From NCBI GenBank assembly GCA_030323885.1, contig CM059194.1:25795363-25859362 (forward strand): a stretch of 64,000 nt of DNA, read 5' to 3'. Positions 51,826 to 62,599 of the stretch are shown here, in pieces. The notes beneath the pieces were generated by a model. The model was not told the DNA's origin and searched no databases. It saw nothing but the letters and a program-made list of their open reading frames with translations. Numbering within the stretch: position 1 is the stretch's first letter; the number at the start of each line of letters is the position of its first letter. The position numbers and the translations under genes are program-made. This DNA is from Branchipolynoe longqiensis (lineage: Eukaryota; Annelida; Polychaeta; Phyllodocida; Polynoidae).

Positions 51826-52085
51826 GCTTAAAATGACATAACCTGATGGTTTTGAGTTTCTGTGATTTTTTTGTTAAAGCGATAAATATATTGATAAGTA
51901 TGATTTATTTTACTTTAGTTGCAAATTTGATTTCAATGAGTTAACTTCAGAGATATTTGAAGTGATGGCATAGAAAGTTTGTTTTATGTAACGATGCCTC
52001 TAGAGCACATTGATTTTTATCAACGGCTATTGGACGTCAAAGTGAAGTGATGGCATGCATAATTAATTTGAGGGAACACACTATA
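51826..52085 (-). mobile_element. M1-related fragment, inverted, split by a SINE-D scrap
   Basis: ACCTGATGGTTTTGAGTTTC, then TTGATAAGTATGATTTATTT and AGAGATATTTGAAGT run opposite to M1 consensus. It is broken at 51972-52043. Confidence 0.65.
51972..52043 (-). mobile_element. SINE-D 3' fragment with perfect 13-bp TSD
   Basis: GAAGTGATGGCAT occurs at 51959-51971 and 52044-52056. The 72-bp insert is the SINE-D end (reversed CAATGTGCTCTAGAGGCATC and an ACATAAAACAAAC tail). This is textbook 5' truncation by target-primed reverse transcription. Confidence 0.9.
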
Positions 52086-52089
52086 AGGC

Positions 52090-52510
52090 TTAAGTGCCTG
52101 TCACACTATGCTGGATTGAGCAACAGACAGAATTATCTAGTCCGGTGGTGTTGGGGCATGATAGTATCAAAATGTATTAAAATGTGTCAAAATTTTGCGA
52201 TATCGGGTCAAAGGGCGCCAGACGAACGGACATGAAATGGACATGAAACGGACATGAACAGATAGCCAAAGGATGATAAGCGGGCTAAATGGACTCAAAC
52301 CGGACAAGAAACATAGACGTCAATCCAGCAGCATCCTTTCCAAGTTTTGTGCATGTTCAAAACTTCTAACAGTTTGGGCCAGATATCAACGGATATCAAC
52401 GGATATGCAATGGATATGTAATGGACACAAACCGGACTTTGCCGGATATCAATGGACTTTGTTCGGTTTCTTTCCATTTCCCCAATCCGGTGAGGTGTAA
52501 CAGCCGCTTT
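52090..52510. mobile_element. TGTCACAC-superfamily element, GGATATCAA-word subfamily
   Basis: Ends CTGTCACACTATGCTGGATT and, reversed, CTGTTACACCTCACCGGATT. Internal words are GGACATGAAA/CGGACATGAA and GGATATCAACGGATATCAAC. TTTTGTGCATGTTCAAAAC is central at 52345. Confidence 0.75.
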
Positions 52511-52639
52511 AGCACCATCAGTTTCAGAAGCCCAAAGGATATTTCAGCAGGGAAAGGCTATATTTCAATTAGATTCACTAGTTTTCCATCTTTGCAGAAA
52601 TACATGCTTCAAGTTACCTAGACTAATGCTTTCAGTTTC

Positions 52640-52945
52640 TGCCATTTTTATTTTAGATAGATATACTAAGTTAATCGGTATTATCTACTCTACTTTAGCT
52701 TAGTAATTGAAAAAAATATATATAAATGGCTAATTTTGGGGATATTTGAAGTAGAAACATATCTAATTAATTGTAGTAGGCACTCCGAAATGATGGACAC
52801 CATAGACTTACCTCATCAGTAGTAATTAAAGTGTAACTTCAGCAGCAACAGCTAAATTGATTTTGTATTCCCTTCTATTCAGCAACAAATGCATAATGAA
52901 TGCACCAGTCTCTAAGTTGGATATGTAGGATAACATCTATTTTCA
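52640..52945 (-). mobile_element. M1-related fragment, inverted
   Basis: ATTCCCTTCTATTCAGCAAC and TAAGTTGGATATGTAGGATA match reversed M1 5' sequence; ends are lost. Confidence 0.65.
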
Positions 52946-53089
52946 TATATTCTAAGAAGAACTTTTTTCTCTTTTTTTCCCGTGTTTCTTTTGGGGGGGG
53001 GGTCTCAATTTTTTTTATTCGGGGTGAATAAAATCTATTATTTCAGCACAAAGGTACTGCTCTTCTAGCTTGAGCAATCATGGCGCATT

Positions 53090-53284
53090 TGAACTACTAG
53101 GATAGTGCAAAGACTTGTGTGCACAGTATCAGGATAATGTGAAGGAGTGGGCTATCACAGTATCAGGCCATGCTGATGTTGGTCCAGTCTTCCATTGGAG
53201 CAACATTATAAGGTCGCCCCAAATGCGCACTGTCGCAACTTATTACCTTAGATGTTTCTAGGACATAAAGCACAAAACAAACAA
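53090..53284 (+). mobile_element. SINE-A, 5'-truncated
   Basis: TACTAGGATAGTGCAAAGAC to GACATAAAGCACAAAACAAA. Confidence 0.8.
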
Positions 53285-53802
53285 ATAAACTTGAAATTCA
53301 AACCGTTGGACAAATCTGTAAATGTGCATATTATTTCTTTAATTATTAATTTAAGTTAGAAATGAGTACAATTTATATGCTAAAACTTGATACATTAATT
53401 AAATCAAATCTACTCAGACTGATAATGTAATCTGGTCCCATGGCCTTTTCCCCCACACAGTGCTGAGAGATCTGCGAATGCTCAGACTCACCAGCGCATT
53501 TATATTAAGGCAAAGCATTTATTTTCCTAAATTAATCCCGAATTTCAGCAGGCTTGTCACATACTATTACTAGATATCCTTTGATTTGATTAAAAACACT
53601 ATTAAGCCGGCCTGAGATTTCCCCTGGCAATTTAATGCCAGGATAATATTGCCGGGTGGCATTATTAATTATGCTTCCACACCAGATTACCCACAGGTAA
53701 ACTACATACAGACTGGGTAGACACTGCTTCCGCAGCGTAGTTTTGGCGATAACCGTTTGGGGCGCCACAAGCGAACTGATTACACTGAAATCAGCATATG
53801 AC

Positions 53803-54197
53803 CTACCAGTCACATTAAGCCTACTGCTTGCGCCCGCTTGTGCCCGCTTGTGCCCGCTTGCGCCCGCTTGCGCCCGCTTGCGCCCGCTTGCGCCCGCTTG
53901 CGCCCGCTTGCAACTGCTTGCGACCTCTTTGTGACCACAACAAAGAGTTGGTCGCAAAGAGGTCGCAAGTGGTCACAAAGTGGTCACAAAGTGATCATCA
54001 GTAGTCGCCGACCTCTTTATGACCATTTTGGTCGCAAGGAAGTTGCAGCTAATGCACTAAGATTAGTAAGAACTTCCTTGCAACCAAATTGGCCACCCAG
54101 AGGTTGGCGACCATTGCTTTGGTCACAAGGAGTTTGGTGATGACTGTGAGTTCTTCTGGTCCAAAGTGGTCACAAGCCGTAGGTGTGACAGGGTTTT
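53803..54197. mobile_element. TGTCACAC-superfamily element, GGTCRCAAG-word subfamily
   Basis: Right end reversed: ACCCTGTCACACCTACGGCT then TGTGACC. The left end is weaker (GTCACATTAAGCCTACTGCT). The interior is made of CTTGCGCCCG (nine tandem units, 53827-53915), GGTCGCAAG and GTGGTCACAAA words. The AACATGT centre was not found. Confidence 0.6.
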
Positions 54198-54289
54198 AGT
54201 GTAGTAGTATCTTTGATCTTTGTTTGTGGATGAAGGCTGGATGTCAGTCACTTGACTTGACAATATATCATTGATTTGTTGGCTATATC

Positions 54290-54560
54290 TGCGAGTTATC
54301 TAATGGCCGAGTTAATTTCTCTATTATAATCTTTTTAAGTATGCATAGGGATATATATAAATACATTGAAGTGAGTGGGGAGAGACCGTTGGAGTCGGTT
54401 CCCAGGAGGAGGGAAGCAGAGAGTGCCCGGTTACAGGGGGGCCTGCGGAGAATAAGGGGTGTTGGGAAGCAAGAGGTGTCCGGACAAGGACACCGAAAAA
54501 CATTAGGGACCATTCTTTATTTATATACAGATAATACATTATATAGCATATATATATATA
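54290..54560. repeat. Dispersed repeat block with (TA)n
   Basis: GAGAGACCGTTGGAGTCGGT and GAGAGTGCCCGGTTACAGG resemble 50725-50790. It ends TTCTTTATTTATATACAGAT before a TA tract. Confidence 0.5.
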
Positions 54561-54599
54561 TAGATAAGGATACAGAAATTAAGGTTTTCAGAAGAAAAG

Positions 54600-54895
54600 G
54601 TTCAATGACTGCCTTAATTACAACCTGAAGAAATGTAATCTCAACACTGAAAACAGGGAGATATTGGACAAGGACAAGAGTTCATGGCGTGCTTCTATTC
54701 GCAAAGGCACAACACAGTTTGAAACTGATTGTATTTCTCAAAATAAACAAAAGCATCAGCAAAGAAAAGATTGTCTCCTTCAACTACCAGACTCTCTGAC
54801 TGCAGCAACACACACATGTCCAATGTGCCACTGCACATTCAGAGCAAAAATTGGACTCATTGGTCATCGACGAGTTCACAACAAATGATGAGTTG
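54600..54895 (+). mobile_element. LINE ORF C-terminus with C2H2 finger
   Basis: The plus frame 54664-54888 reads DKDKSSWRASIRKGTTQFET, then a finger CPMCHCTFRAKIGLIGHRRV plus H. A WR-(S/T)-x-(V/I)-R-x-G motif followed by a lone C2H2 finger at the end is characteristic of the C-terminus of some LINE polyproteins. There is no RT core upstream; only this tail is preserved. Confidence 0.75.
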
Positions 54896-55029
54896 CTGTC
54901 ATGATTACCATCGATGGACAACCAAAATATATATAAGCCGAGTGGGCAGATGGAGTGACTTCAAATGGATCGAAGCTGAAGAACAGCGTAGTATACACAC
55001 AAGCATGCCTTTCATTTTGTTCAATGCCC

Positions 55030-55293
55030 CTGTTGTTGTTTTACATCCTAGCAACATCTATGGCCATATCACGACGAGTACCGACTTATGACAGTGTGAA
55101 CTCATGGTGACTTTATAGTGCTGCCCTATTGGCAGACCAGACCATGGGCACCATGACCCAATATCCCACACAGTCACATTATCCTGGCACTGTTCTAACC
55201 AGTCCGTGCCCTATCCTATTAATGCTGAGAGCATAGCTAGGTAGCAGCAAGTATCAATTTAATAAGTCATTGTTTTGACTCAACCGGGAATAG
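55030..55293 (-). mobile_element. SINE-A, head truncated
   Basis: TGTTGTTGTTTTACATCCTA to TTTGACTCAACCGGGAATAG; adjoins a foldback-family element. Confidence 0.85.
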
Positions 55294-55295
55294 AT

Positions 55296-55870
55296 GAGAT
55301 CTCCATTCCGACTGCGCATGCACTGAAAACGGCGTTGAGAGAAAAACAAAGGTGCTCGGCCATTGAGTTTGCCGATACGCGTAGGGCACAACTTCGACTT
55401 GATTCAAAATTAAGAAAAATACATAACAATTTGGCACAAACATGAATGGATACATGCAATATAATAATATAATGAATATGTTTAAGACACGACTCTCCAT
55501 AATTAAGCATTTTGAGCTAAGAAACATAAAATTTCAGACACTTTGCAGGCTGATGTTTACATCACCATTGATTAGATATAACTAATTCTTGTTTTTAATA
55601 TTAAAATGTCAAATGTGTCAACAAAAACTTGTTTCAAAGAAATATATAACCAATGTCTGATTACGTCTACCCATTTCCTAGCCCAACAAAATTGATTAAC
55701 CATAGGATATAAATAAAAACATGAATAAAATAAGTAAAACTGACTCTGGCTATGGCTCTAACACTAGTCTGAGTGCCCAGGTTTGTCTAAATCTAAATGC
55801 ACATGGCATAAGATGTGCTGATTAGATTGATGTAAATGCAATACTAGATAAAAGATTTGTTTGATAGTTG
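55296..55870. mobile_element. Foldback-family element
   Basis: CCATTCCGACTGCGCATGCA then GAAAACGGCGTTGAGAG matches the reversed right end of 19349-19942. The far end (AAATGCACATGGCATAAGAT, TGATGTAAATGCAATACTAG) matches that element's left part reversed. The extreme left terminus is eroded. Confidence 0.7.
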
Positions 55871-56535
55871 ATTAACTATACAACTGTGTGATATGTCATG
55901 GCCCACCAGCGGGACGACCAATGGAAGGTAACCATGCCAAAAGTAGCCAGATAGCACACCACACAGCTACGTACAAGCCTATGATATATAAATAGGAGTA
56001 GGATAGTCTAGTAGTAAGAGTAGAAAAAGATAAAACACATATATTCCAAGAAAATCCAAACAAATTAAAATAAGCTACTAACCAGACCAACCAACTATCT
56101 ATCTGCTACTGAAATTCAGGCAATCAAATACCTTATCAGCAGCTACTGTGTGATAAGATAACACCAACACTACAGCTGGCCAGCATTGAAAACAATCCTG
56201 AATACCCAGGTGTATATGCTATGGACAGTATAAATGCAGCCTCAATACAAAAGGTGTTTTTTTTAAATACAGTCTGTGCAATGGCAGGACTCGCTATGCT
56301 AAACACCGATCTTTTTTTAAATATCTGTATGATGATTAATTAGTACTCCAGTTTTAGTGAATCAGACACCAGCATTTTCAGCCAGTCTATATGAAGGAAT
56401 CTATGAATATCATGGAAGTATTATATATAGATATATAGTTCATAGATGTGTAGATGTATGAATATATAGTTGTGTAGATATGTAGATGTGTACATATGTC
56501 AATTATATATATTGGATATATGGACATACGGATAA
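55871..56535. other. No recognised element
   Basis: AT-rich, ending in ATATAG/TGTAGATATG low complexity at 56420-56530. Confidence 0.4.
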
Positions 56536-57270
56536 ATGGATATGGATACATGTATCCATGGATGCCAAACAGCCAGAAAATATAGTGGACGGGTGCTTCT
56601 TACATTTAAGTCAAGAGAAGCTGGGGTAATGAAAACCTTGGGGAACTCCATAATACTCCCACGGATAGACTACTGTTCACAACTTTGGGTACCCACTTCT
56701 AAAGGACAGCTGACAAAGTTTGAGTCACTGCAACGCAGCTTCACATCATATATCGAAGACACCAAGAGCCTGGATTACTGGGACAGACTAAAATTCCTCA
56801 AAATCGACTCCATTGAACGTCGATGTGAGAGATATCGAATTATATACACCTGGAAAATGATTGAAGGCAAAATACTGAACCATGACATAACAACGTATCA
56901 TTTAAAAAGATATGGTAGACTTGGTACGGTAACAGCAATAAATACAAAAGCCTCACAGTCAACAAGAACACTGCGGGAAGGAAGTCTTTCTGTCCGAAGA
57001 GTAAGCTCTTTAATACAATGCCAACTTACATTAGAAATCAATCAAACTGCAGTGTACAATCATTCAAACGGCAGCTTTACAAGGTGCTAACAACAATACC
57101 AGATGAACCACATATTGCAGGATACACCCAGCTAACGCCAGCAGATTCAAACTCATTACTGCATATGCAAAACTGAACAGAGCATCCTCACCACATGCTG
57201 CGAGCCCTGATGGTGGTGTCTCTGACTTGGCCTGAGCATATAGCTCAAACACTCTAATCTAATCTAATCC
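56536..57270 (+). mobile_element. LINE remnant, RT C-terminal half with (TCTAA)n tail
   Basis: The plus frame reads ILPRIDYCSQLWVPTSKGQL, then RLKFLKIDSIERRCERYRII and YTWKMIEGKI, typical of non-LTR RT thumb and C-terminal regions. After a frameshift near 56995 the sister frame continues KLFNTMPTYIRNQSNCSVQS and FKRQLYKVL, stopping near 57175. The 3' end is CTAATCTAATCTAATCC, a pentameric tail typical of some LINEs. Catalytic motifs are absent; defective. Confidence 0.85.
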
Positions 57271-57545
57271 ATATGAATATATAAATACATGAATATGTAA
57301 ATATGTGAAAATATGAATATATGAATATGTTAATGTATGAATACATGAATATGTGAATACATGAATATATGAATACACGAATACATGAATATAAGAATAT
57401 ATGAATACACGAATACATGAATATATAAATATATAAATATATAAATTTATGAATATGTGAAAATATGAATTTATGAATACATGAATACATGAATGTATGA
57501 ATACATGCATTTATAAATTAATAAATACATAAATATATGCATAGC
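57268..57545. repeat. 8-bp repeat ATGAATAY
   Basis: ATGAATAC, ATGAATAT, GTGAATAC and ACGAATAC units, starting directly after the LINE tail and perhaps seeded by it. Confidence 0.85.
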
Positions 57546-57984
57546 TGTTCCTGGAAATGATATTAATATGCAGACCGCGGAAGTGCTATTTATAGTTATG
57601 GAAGTGATGTATGTGTGGTGACATGCATAGCCTCGTGAGTATTAGAATCACAGTATCCGAACTCACCCCAATAAATATTCATTAATTTATTAACACAAAA
57701 AAAACTACTAGCAAAAACTTAAAAAGGAAGATGAGAAATAAAAAGAGCCCTAAATTGGCACGAGAAACCGTCTTGGGTGGCAAGGACCGCCTACCATTCA
57801 TTAATAGGCAGTTCAGTCGCATTTAGGTGCCTGAACCACACACATCAAAGCGCACCTGAGAACTTTCTCTTTTAGAAAGACGCCATTCACAAGGCTTGCC
57901 ATCCAATAGATATCCACCAGTTGTCTAGTGTGTAGCTAATGTACAGCTAACCCCATGTAGACACTTATATAAGTCATAAGTTAT
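57546..57984. other. No recognised element
   Basis: Unique-looking; no significant ORF. Confidence 0.4.
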
Positions 57985-58915
57985 ATCAGGGTTTAAACTG
58001 TGGAGATTGAGGGGTGTGGGTGGGGGTATAGTACAGCAGGGCTTTAACTGAGGAGATTTGGGGACATTACAGCAGGGCTTTAACTGAGGAGATTGGGAGA
58101 TATTACAGCAGGACTTTAACTAAGGAGATTCGGGGCCATTACAGCAGGGCTTTAACTGGGGAGATTGGGGGCCATTACAGCAGGGCTTTAACTAAGGAGA
58201 TTGGGGGATATTACAGCAGGGCATTAACTGAGGAGATTGGGGGACATTACAGCAGGGCTTTAACTAAGGAGATTGGGGATATTACAGCAGGGCTTTAACT
58301 AAGGAGATTGGGAGACATTACAGCAGGGCTTTAACTGAGAAGATTTGGGGATATTGCAGCAGGGCTTTAACTGAGGAGATATTACAGCAGGGCTTTAACT
58401 AAGGTGATTGTGGAAATATCCAGCAGGGCTTTACCTGAGAAGATAGGAGATATATTACAGCAGGGCTTTAACTGAGGAGATTGGGGAATATTACAGAAGG
58501 GATTTAACTCAGGAAATATTACAGCAGGGCTTTAACTAAGATGATTGTGGAAATATGACACCATGGCTTTAACAGGGAAGATGGGAAATATATTACAACA
58601 GGGCTTTAACTTAAGAGATGGGGGCCGGGGGGTAAATAAGGGCTTTAAGTTTAATGGAGGAGATTGTGGGGTATTTCAGCAGGGCTTTAACAAGGGAGAT
58701 TGGGGGAATGATTCAGCAGGACTTTAACTAAGAAGATAGGAGATGTATTACAGCAGGGCTTTAACTCAGTAGATGGAGGGAAATATTACAGCATGGATTA
58801 AACTCAGGAGATGGGAGAAATATTACAGCATGACTTTACCTGAGGAGATTGGAGAAATATTACAGCAGGGCTTTAACTGAGGAGATTGGAGAATATTACA
58901 ACGGAGCTTTAACTA
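57985..58915. repeat. 36-bp satellite, more than 20 units
   Basis: ACAGCAGGGCTTTAACTGAG then GAGATTGGGGGATATT repeats, with AAGGAGATT/GAGGAGATT and ATATT/CATT alternatives and occasional unit deletions. A 60-codon ORF within it is a shadow. Confidence 0.9.
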
Positions 58916-58917
58916 GT

Positions 58918-59000
58918 TAGTTGTTCTTGTTTGTTATTTTATGACCTAGCAACCTCTGAGGTCATATCAGAATGTGCCCCGACTTGTGACAGTCTTAAAA
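58918..59000 (-). mobile_element. SINE-A 3' part
   Basis: TTAGTTGTTCTTGTTTGTTA then ATGACCTAGCAACCTCTGAG, ending at GACTTGTGACAGTC. Its sister at 61497 shares private changes (CCTCTGAGG, AGAATGTGC). Confidence 0.85.
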
Positions 59001-59409
59001 TAATATTATCGCGCAGTGTGTGGCGCCCTTTGATCTGTTTTCTAGTTTTACCCTGGAAGGTGGTCAGTTTCTGTCTTATATTTATACATAGCTTCGGTGT
59101 TGCAAATAATGTTTAGTCTGAAGTTAGTTTTTCTGAAGTTTAGTCCCAATCTCTCAGTGCCTGAAGTTAATTGCTCTACTGATGTTTGTTATTTTCTATC
59201 CTGCAATTTATTTCTGCCTAGAAGTTAATATTTCTTAGGAAGTTTAGCTTCCACCACGCAATTCTTATTTATCAAGCAATTAGTTGCTGTCCTTATATTA
59301 GGCAAATATAGTTCCTGCAAACTATTAGATTGTCTAAGTCTAAATTATGTTGTTACACTAGAGATCTTCAAATCTATCACCTTCCAAGCATTTCCGTTTT
59401 GTCCTAAGA

Positions 59410-59764
59410 TTAAAGCTGCATAGTCCGATGAAATATCAAATTTTCAAAACCAAACCAAATATCTAGATTTGATTTGACATATCTAACTTAGATACTGATG
59501 CACTTATTAAGCATTTATTTCTACATAGAAGGCACTACTGGGTCAATGTAACAGAAGCTGTTTCTGTACAAGTCTATGGTGTCAGAGTTTTGGCAAGCTT
59601 GCCAAAACTAATTTGACATGTTTGCACTCAAAATATCTCAAAAGTTTACCATTTAAAACAAAAGTATCTTTGAACTAATGTAAAGAAGATACTAATCATC
59701 GATCTGATATATTTATCTCATAAAAATTACAGAAATTCAAAACCAGCGGACTATGCAACTTTAA
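59410..59764 (+). mobile_element. M1 MITE, complete
   Basis: TTAAAGCTGCATAGTCCGAT and CAGCGGACTATGCAACTTTA; GGCAAGCTTGCC intact. Confidence 0.9.
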
Positions 59765-59895
59765 TCTCTTGTCAAGCTGGCCTCTGTTATCAAAATAATT
59801 TTGGGTAAATATGTTATTCATCAGAACCTTTCACTAGAGCACCATATGTGGTAATGTTTATTTACACAATTCTGCGTGATATTGATTATATATTA

Positions 59896-60187
59896 ACCAG
59901 ACACGGTGGCCTATTCGATAGAGTGAAGGCTTCCCATGTGGAAGGCTATAAGTTCGAATCCTGGCTGAGTCAAACCAATGACTTATAAAATTGATACTTG
60001 TCACTACTTCACCTGACACTCGGCAGTAATAGGATAGGACAATGACTTATTAGCACAGTATTAGGATAATGTGACTGTGTGGGATATCGGTTCATGGTGC
60101 CGGCAGCCTGGGTTCCCAGTGGGGCGGCGCTATAAAAGTCACGATGAGTGCGCACTGCCACAAGTCAATACTGATTGACCTCAGATT
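59896..60187 (+). mobile_element. SINE-A, 3' end rearranged
   Basis: Head CACGGTGGCCTATTCGATAG, body to CACAAGTCAATACTGATTGA. It breaks into a second tail-like piece (60188-60300: GTTTGTTGTTGTTTGACTCC then a scrambled ATCTACAGTCATAGCAGGAT). Confidence 0.8.
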
Positions 60188-60318
60188 GTTTTTGTTTGTT
60201 GTTGTTTGACTCCTAGTAAGATCTACAGTCATAGCAGGATGGGTATGGCTTTAAATGCTGCTTGGGTATGAAATCAAAACAATCAAACACACAATGAAAG
60301 AGGTAGTTAGTCGCCACC

Positions 60319-61006
60319 TTATGGCCCTGTCACACTACGACCTAATGACGCCAGCGAAGGGAGAACGTGAAGAACGTTGAACTTCTCGGCGTAGTATGCA
60401 AATTTGGGCACAAGTTGAACGTGGATGCAGCGTAGTGGACGAGAGCGTAACGTCGGTAAAGCGTAGTGATACCGTCATTCAACGAGAGAGGTCAACATCA
60501 CTACGCTCACGGAACATTATGAACGTTATTCCATCGCCAGAAGAACGTTACGTGACGTTAGATACGTCATGAGACGTTGAACGTACGTTGAATGCACATT
60601 CTCCTGACGTTCTCCTGACGTTCTCCTGACGTTCTCCTGACGTTCTCCTGACGTTCTCCTGACGTTCCCATTACGCCACGTGGCCATTTGCACTCGGTTT
60701 AATGTGGGTCAATGTAGTGGAACGTAGTTGAACGTAGTGAGCAGCGTTGGAATAACGTCTGTTTAACGTCATTGACATTCACTGAACGTGAACAGAACGT
60801 ACGGTGAACGTAGACCCTTACGTTCGAGCTACATCGAACGTTTTGAACATGTCCAAAACCTTGACGTAACTCGACGTAGCACGACGTAATGTGACGTAGC
60901 TCGACGTCATTCTGACGTCATCATGACGTAACCCAACGTAATGACGAAAAATGACCACGTTAGGCTCACGTTGGCTCGTTACGTCGTAGTGTGACAGGGG
61001 TATTAA
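60319..61006 (+). mobile_element. TGTCACAC-superfamily element, ACGT-word subfamily, uninterrupted
   Basis: Ends TATGGCCCTGTCACACTACG and, reversed, TAATACCCCTGTCACACTAC. It carries six TTCTCCTGACG units (60599-60666; three in the 13.6 kb copy), TAGTGGAACGTAGTTGAACG at 60716 and TTTTGAACATGTCCAAAACC at 60841. ACGT occurs dozens of times. Non-coding. Confidence 0.9.
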
Positions 61007-61039
61007 AGATGTGTAAAAGAAGATGCTATTGAGATGAAC

Positions 61040-61398
61040 GATAAAGCTGCATAGTCCGATGAAAGTACTTTAAGTGAAGGTTTCCCTGAGATTGGTTAAA
61101 GCTGCACAGTATGATGAAATCATCCAATTTTCAAAACCAAAACATTGCCCTAGATTTGATTCTACATATCTAACTTAGATACAAATGCACTTATTAAGCT
61201 TTTGTTGGCATATAGAGGGAATATTGACTCAATTTAATAAATGTTACAGTTTTGGCGTGCTTGCCCTTATCTCAAAAGTTAGCCATTTAAAATAAAGGTT
61301 ACTCCAAACTAAGGTAAGATAGATTATAACGATGAACCTAAGATATTTATCTCAGAAAATGACAAAAGCTCAAAACCATCGGACAATGCAATTATAAA
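61040..61398 (+). mobile_element. M1 MITE preceded by a second M1 start
   Basis: ATAAAGCTGCATAGTCCGAT at 61042 stops after about 30 bp; TTAAAGCTGCACAGTATGAT restarts at 61096 and runs to CATCGGACAATGCAATTATA. Confidence 0.8.
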
Positions 61399-61496
61399 GT
61401 GAGCCTCTCTTTCCTCGAATTAGTCCGTTTCACTGGGGCAAGTCTTGGTCACGTGTTACAGCCACAGTATCCCGCACTCAACTAGGCGCCATGCAG

Positions 61497-61805
61497 TTAG
61501 TTGGTCTTGTTTGTTATTTTATGTCCTAGCAACCTCTGAGGTCATATCAGAATGTGCACCGACTTGTGACAGTCCGCACTTATGGCAACTTTGTACTGCT
61601 TCCCCACTGGGAAACCAAGTGGCCAGCACCATGACCCGATATCCCACACAGGCACATTATCCTGATACTGTGCAAACCAGTCCTTGTGTCATCCTATTAA
61701 TGCCGAGGACCAGGCTAGGTAGTGACAAGTGTCAATTTTATAAGTCATTGGTTTGACTCGGCTGGGAAGCTTGCGCTCGACCGATTCGGTCACCGCATTC
61801 GGTGC
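61497..61805 (-). mobile_element. SINE-A, head partly deleted
   Basis: GTTAGTTGGTCTTGTTTGTT to ACCGATTCGGTCACCGCATT; the T arm is missing (GGCTGGGAAGCTTGCGC). Confidence 0.85.
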
Positions 61806-61964
61806 TGTGCAGTTAGTCTCTGTCGTGTAATTAGTCTCCAATCCCTACCCTACAGGTAATCTGTGCCCAAGTTAATTCCTGTCCCTTTCAATTAATACTG
61901 CCTTTGCACCTTTATTACCACCGTGTCCGACGAGCACTAACTCACCCGTCGGTCGTTTGCTGAA

Positions 61965-62598
61965 AGCCAAGCCAAGCCAAGCCAAGCCAAGCCAAGCCAA
62001 GCCAAGCCAAGCATAGTCAATACAAGCCAAGCCAAATCAAGCCAAGCCAAGCCAAGATTAGCCAATACAAGTCAAATCAAGCGTAGCCAAACCAAACCAA
62101 ACCAAGCCAAGCCAAATCAAGCCTAGCCAAGCCTAGCCAAGCCTAGCCTAGCCAAGCCAAGCCAAGCCAAGCCAAGCAAGCCTAGCATAGCCAAGCCTAG
62201 CCAAGCCAAACAAAGCAAAGCCAAGCAAAACCAAGCCAAGCAAAACTATACCACATCAAGCCAAATCAAGCCAAATCAAGCCAATCCAAGCAAAACCAAG
62301 TCAAGCAAACCAAGCAAAACCAAACCAAGCAAAACCAAATCAAGCCAAGCCAAACCAAACCAAGCAAAACCAAGCCAAATCAAGCCAAACCAAGCCAAAC
62401 CAAGCCAAACCATGCTAGGCCAAACCAAGCCAAGTCGAGCCAAGCTGAGCCGAGCCAGGCCAAGCCAGGCCAGGCCAGGTCAAGACAAGCCAAGCCAAGC
62501 TGGCCAAACCCGGTCAAGCGAAGCCAAATCAAGCCATGCCAAGCCAAGCCAAACCAAGCCAAACTAAACCAAACCAAGCCAAGCCAAGCCAAGCCAGC
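61965..62598. repeat. (AAGCC)n satellite
   Basis: About 630 bp of AAGCC with AAACC, AATCA and CTAGC variants. Confidence 0.95.
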
Positions 62599-62599
62599 G

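Noticed and set aside
57985..58915. CRISPR-like regular repeats
   Set aside because: The whole 36-bp unit is repeated, without spacers.
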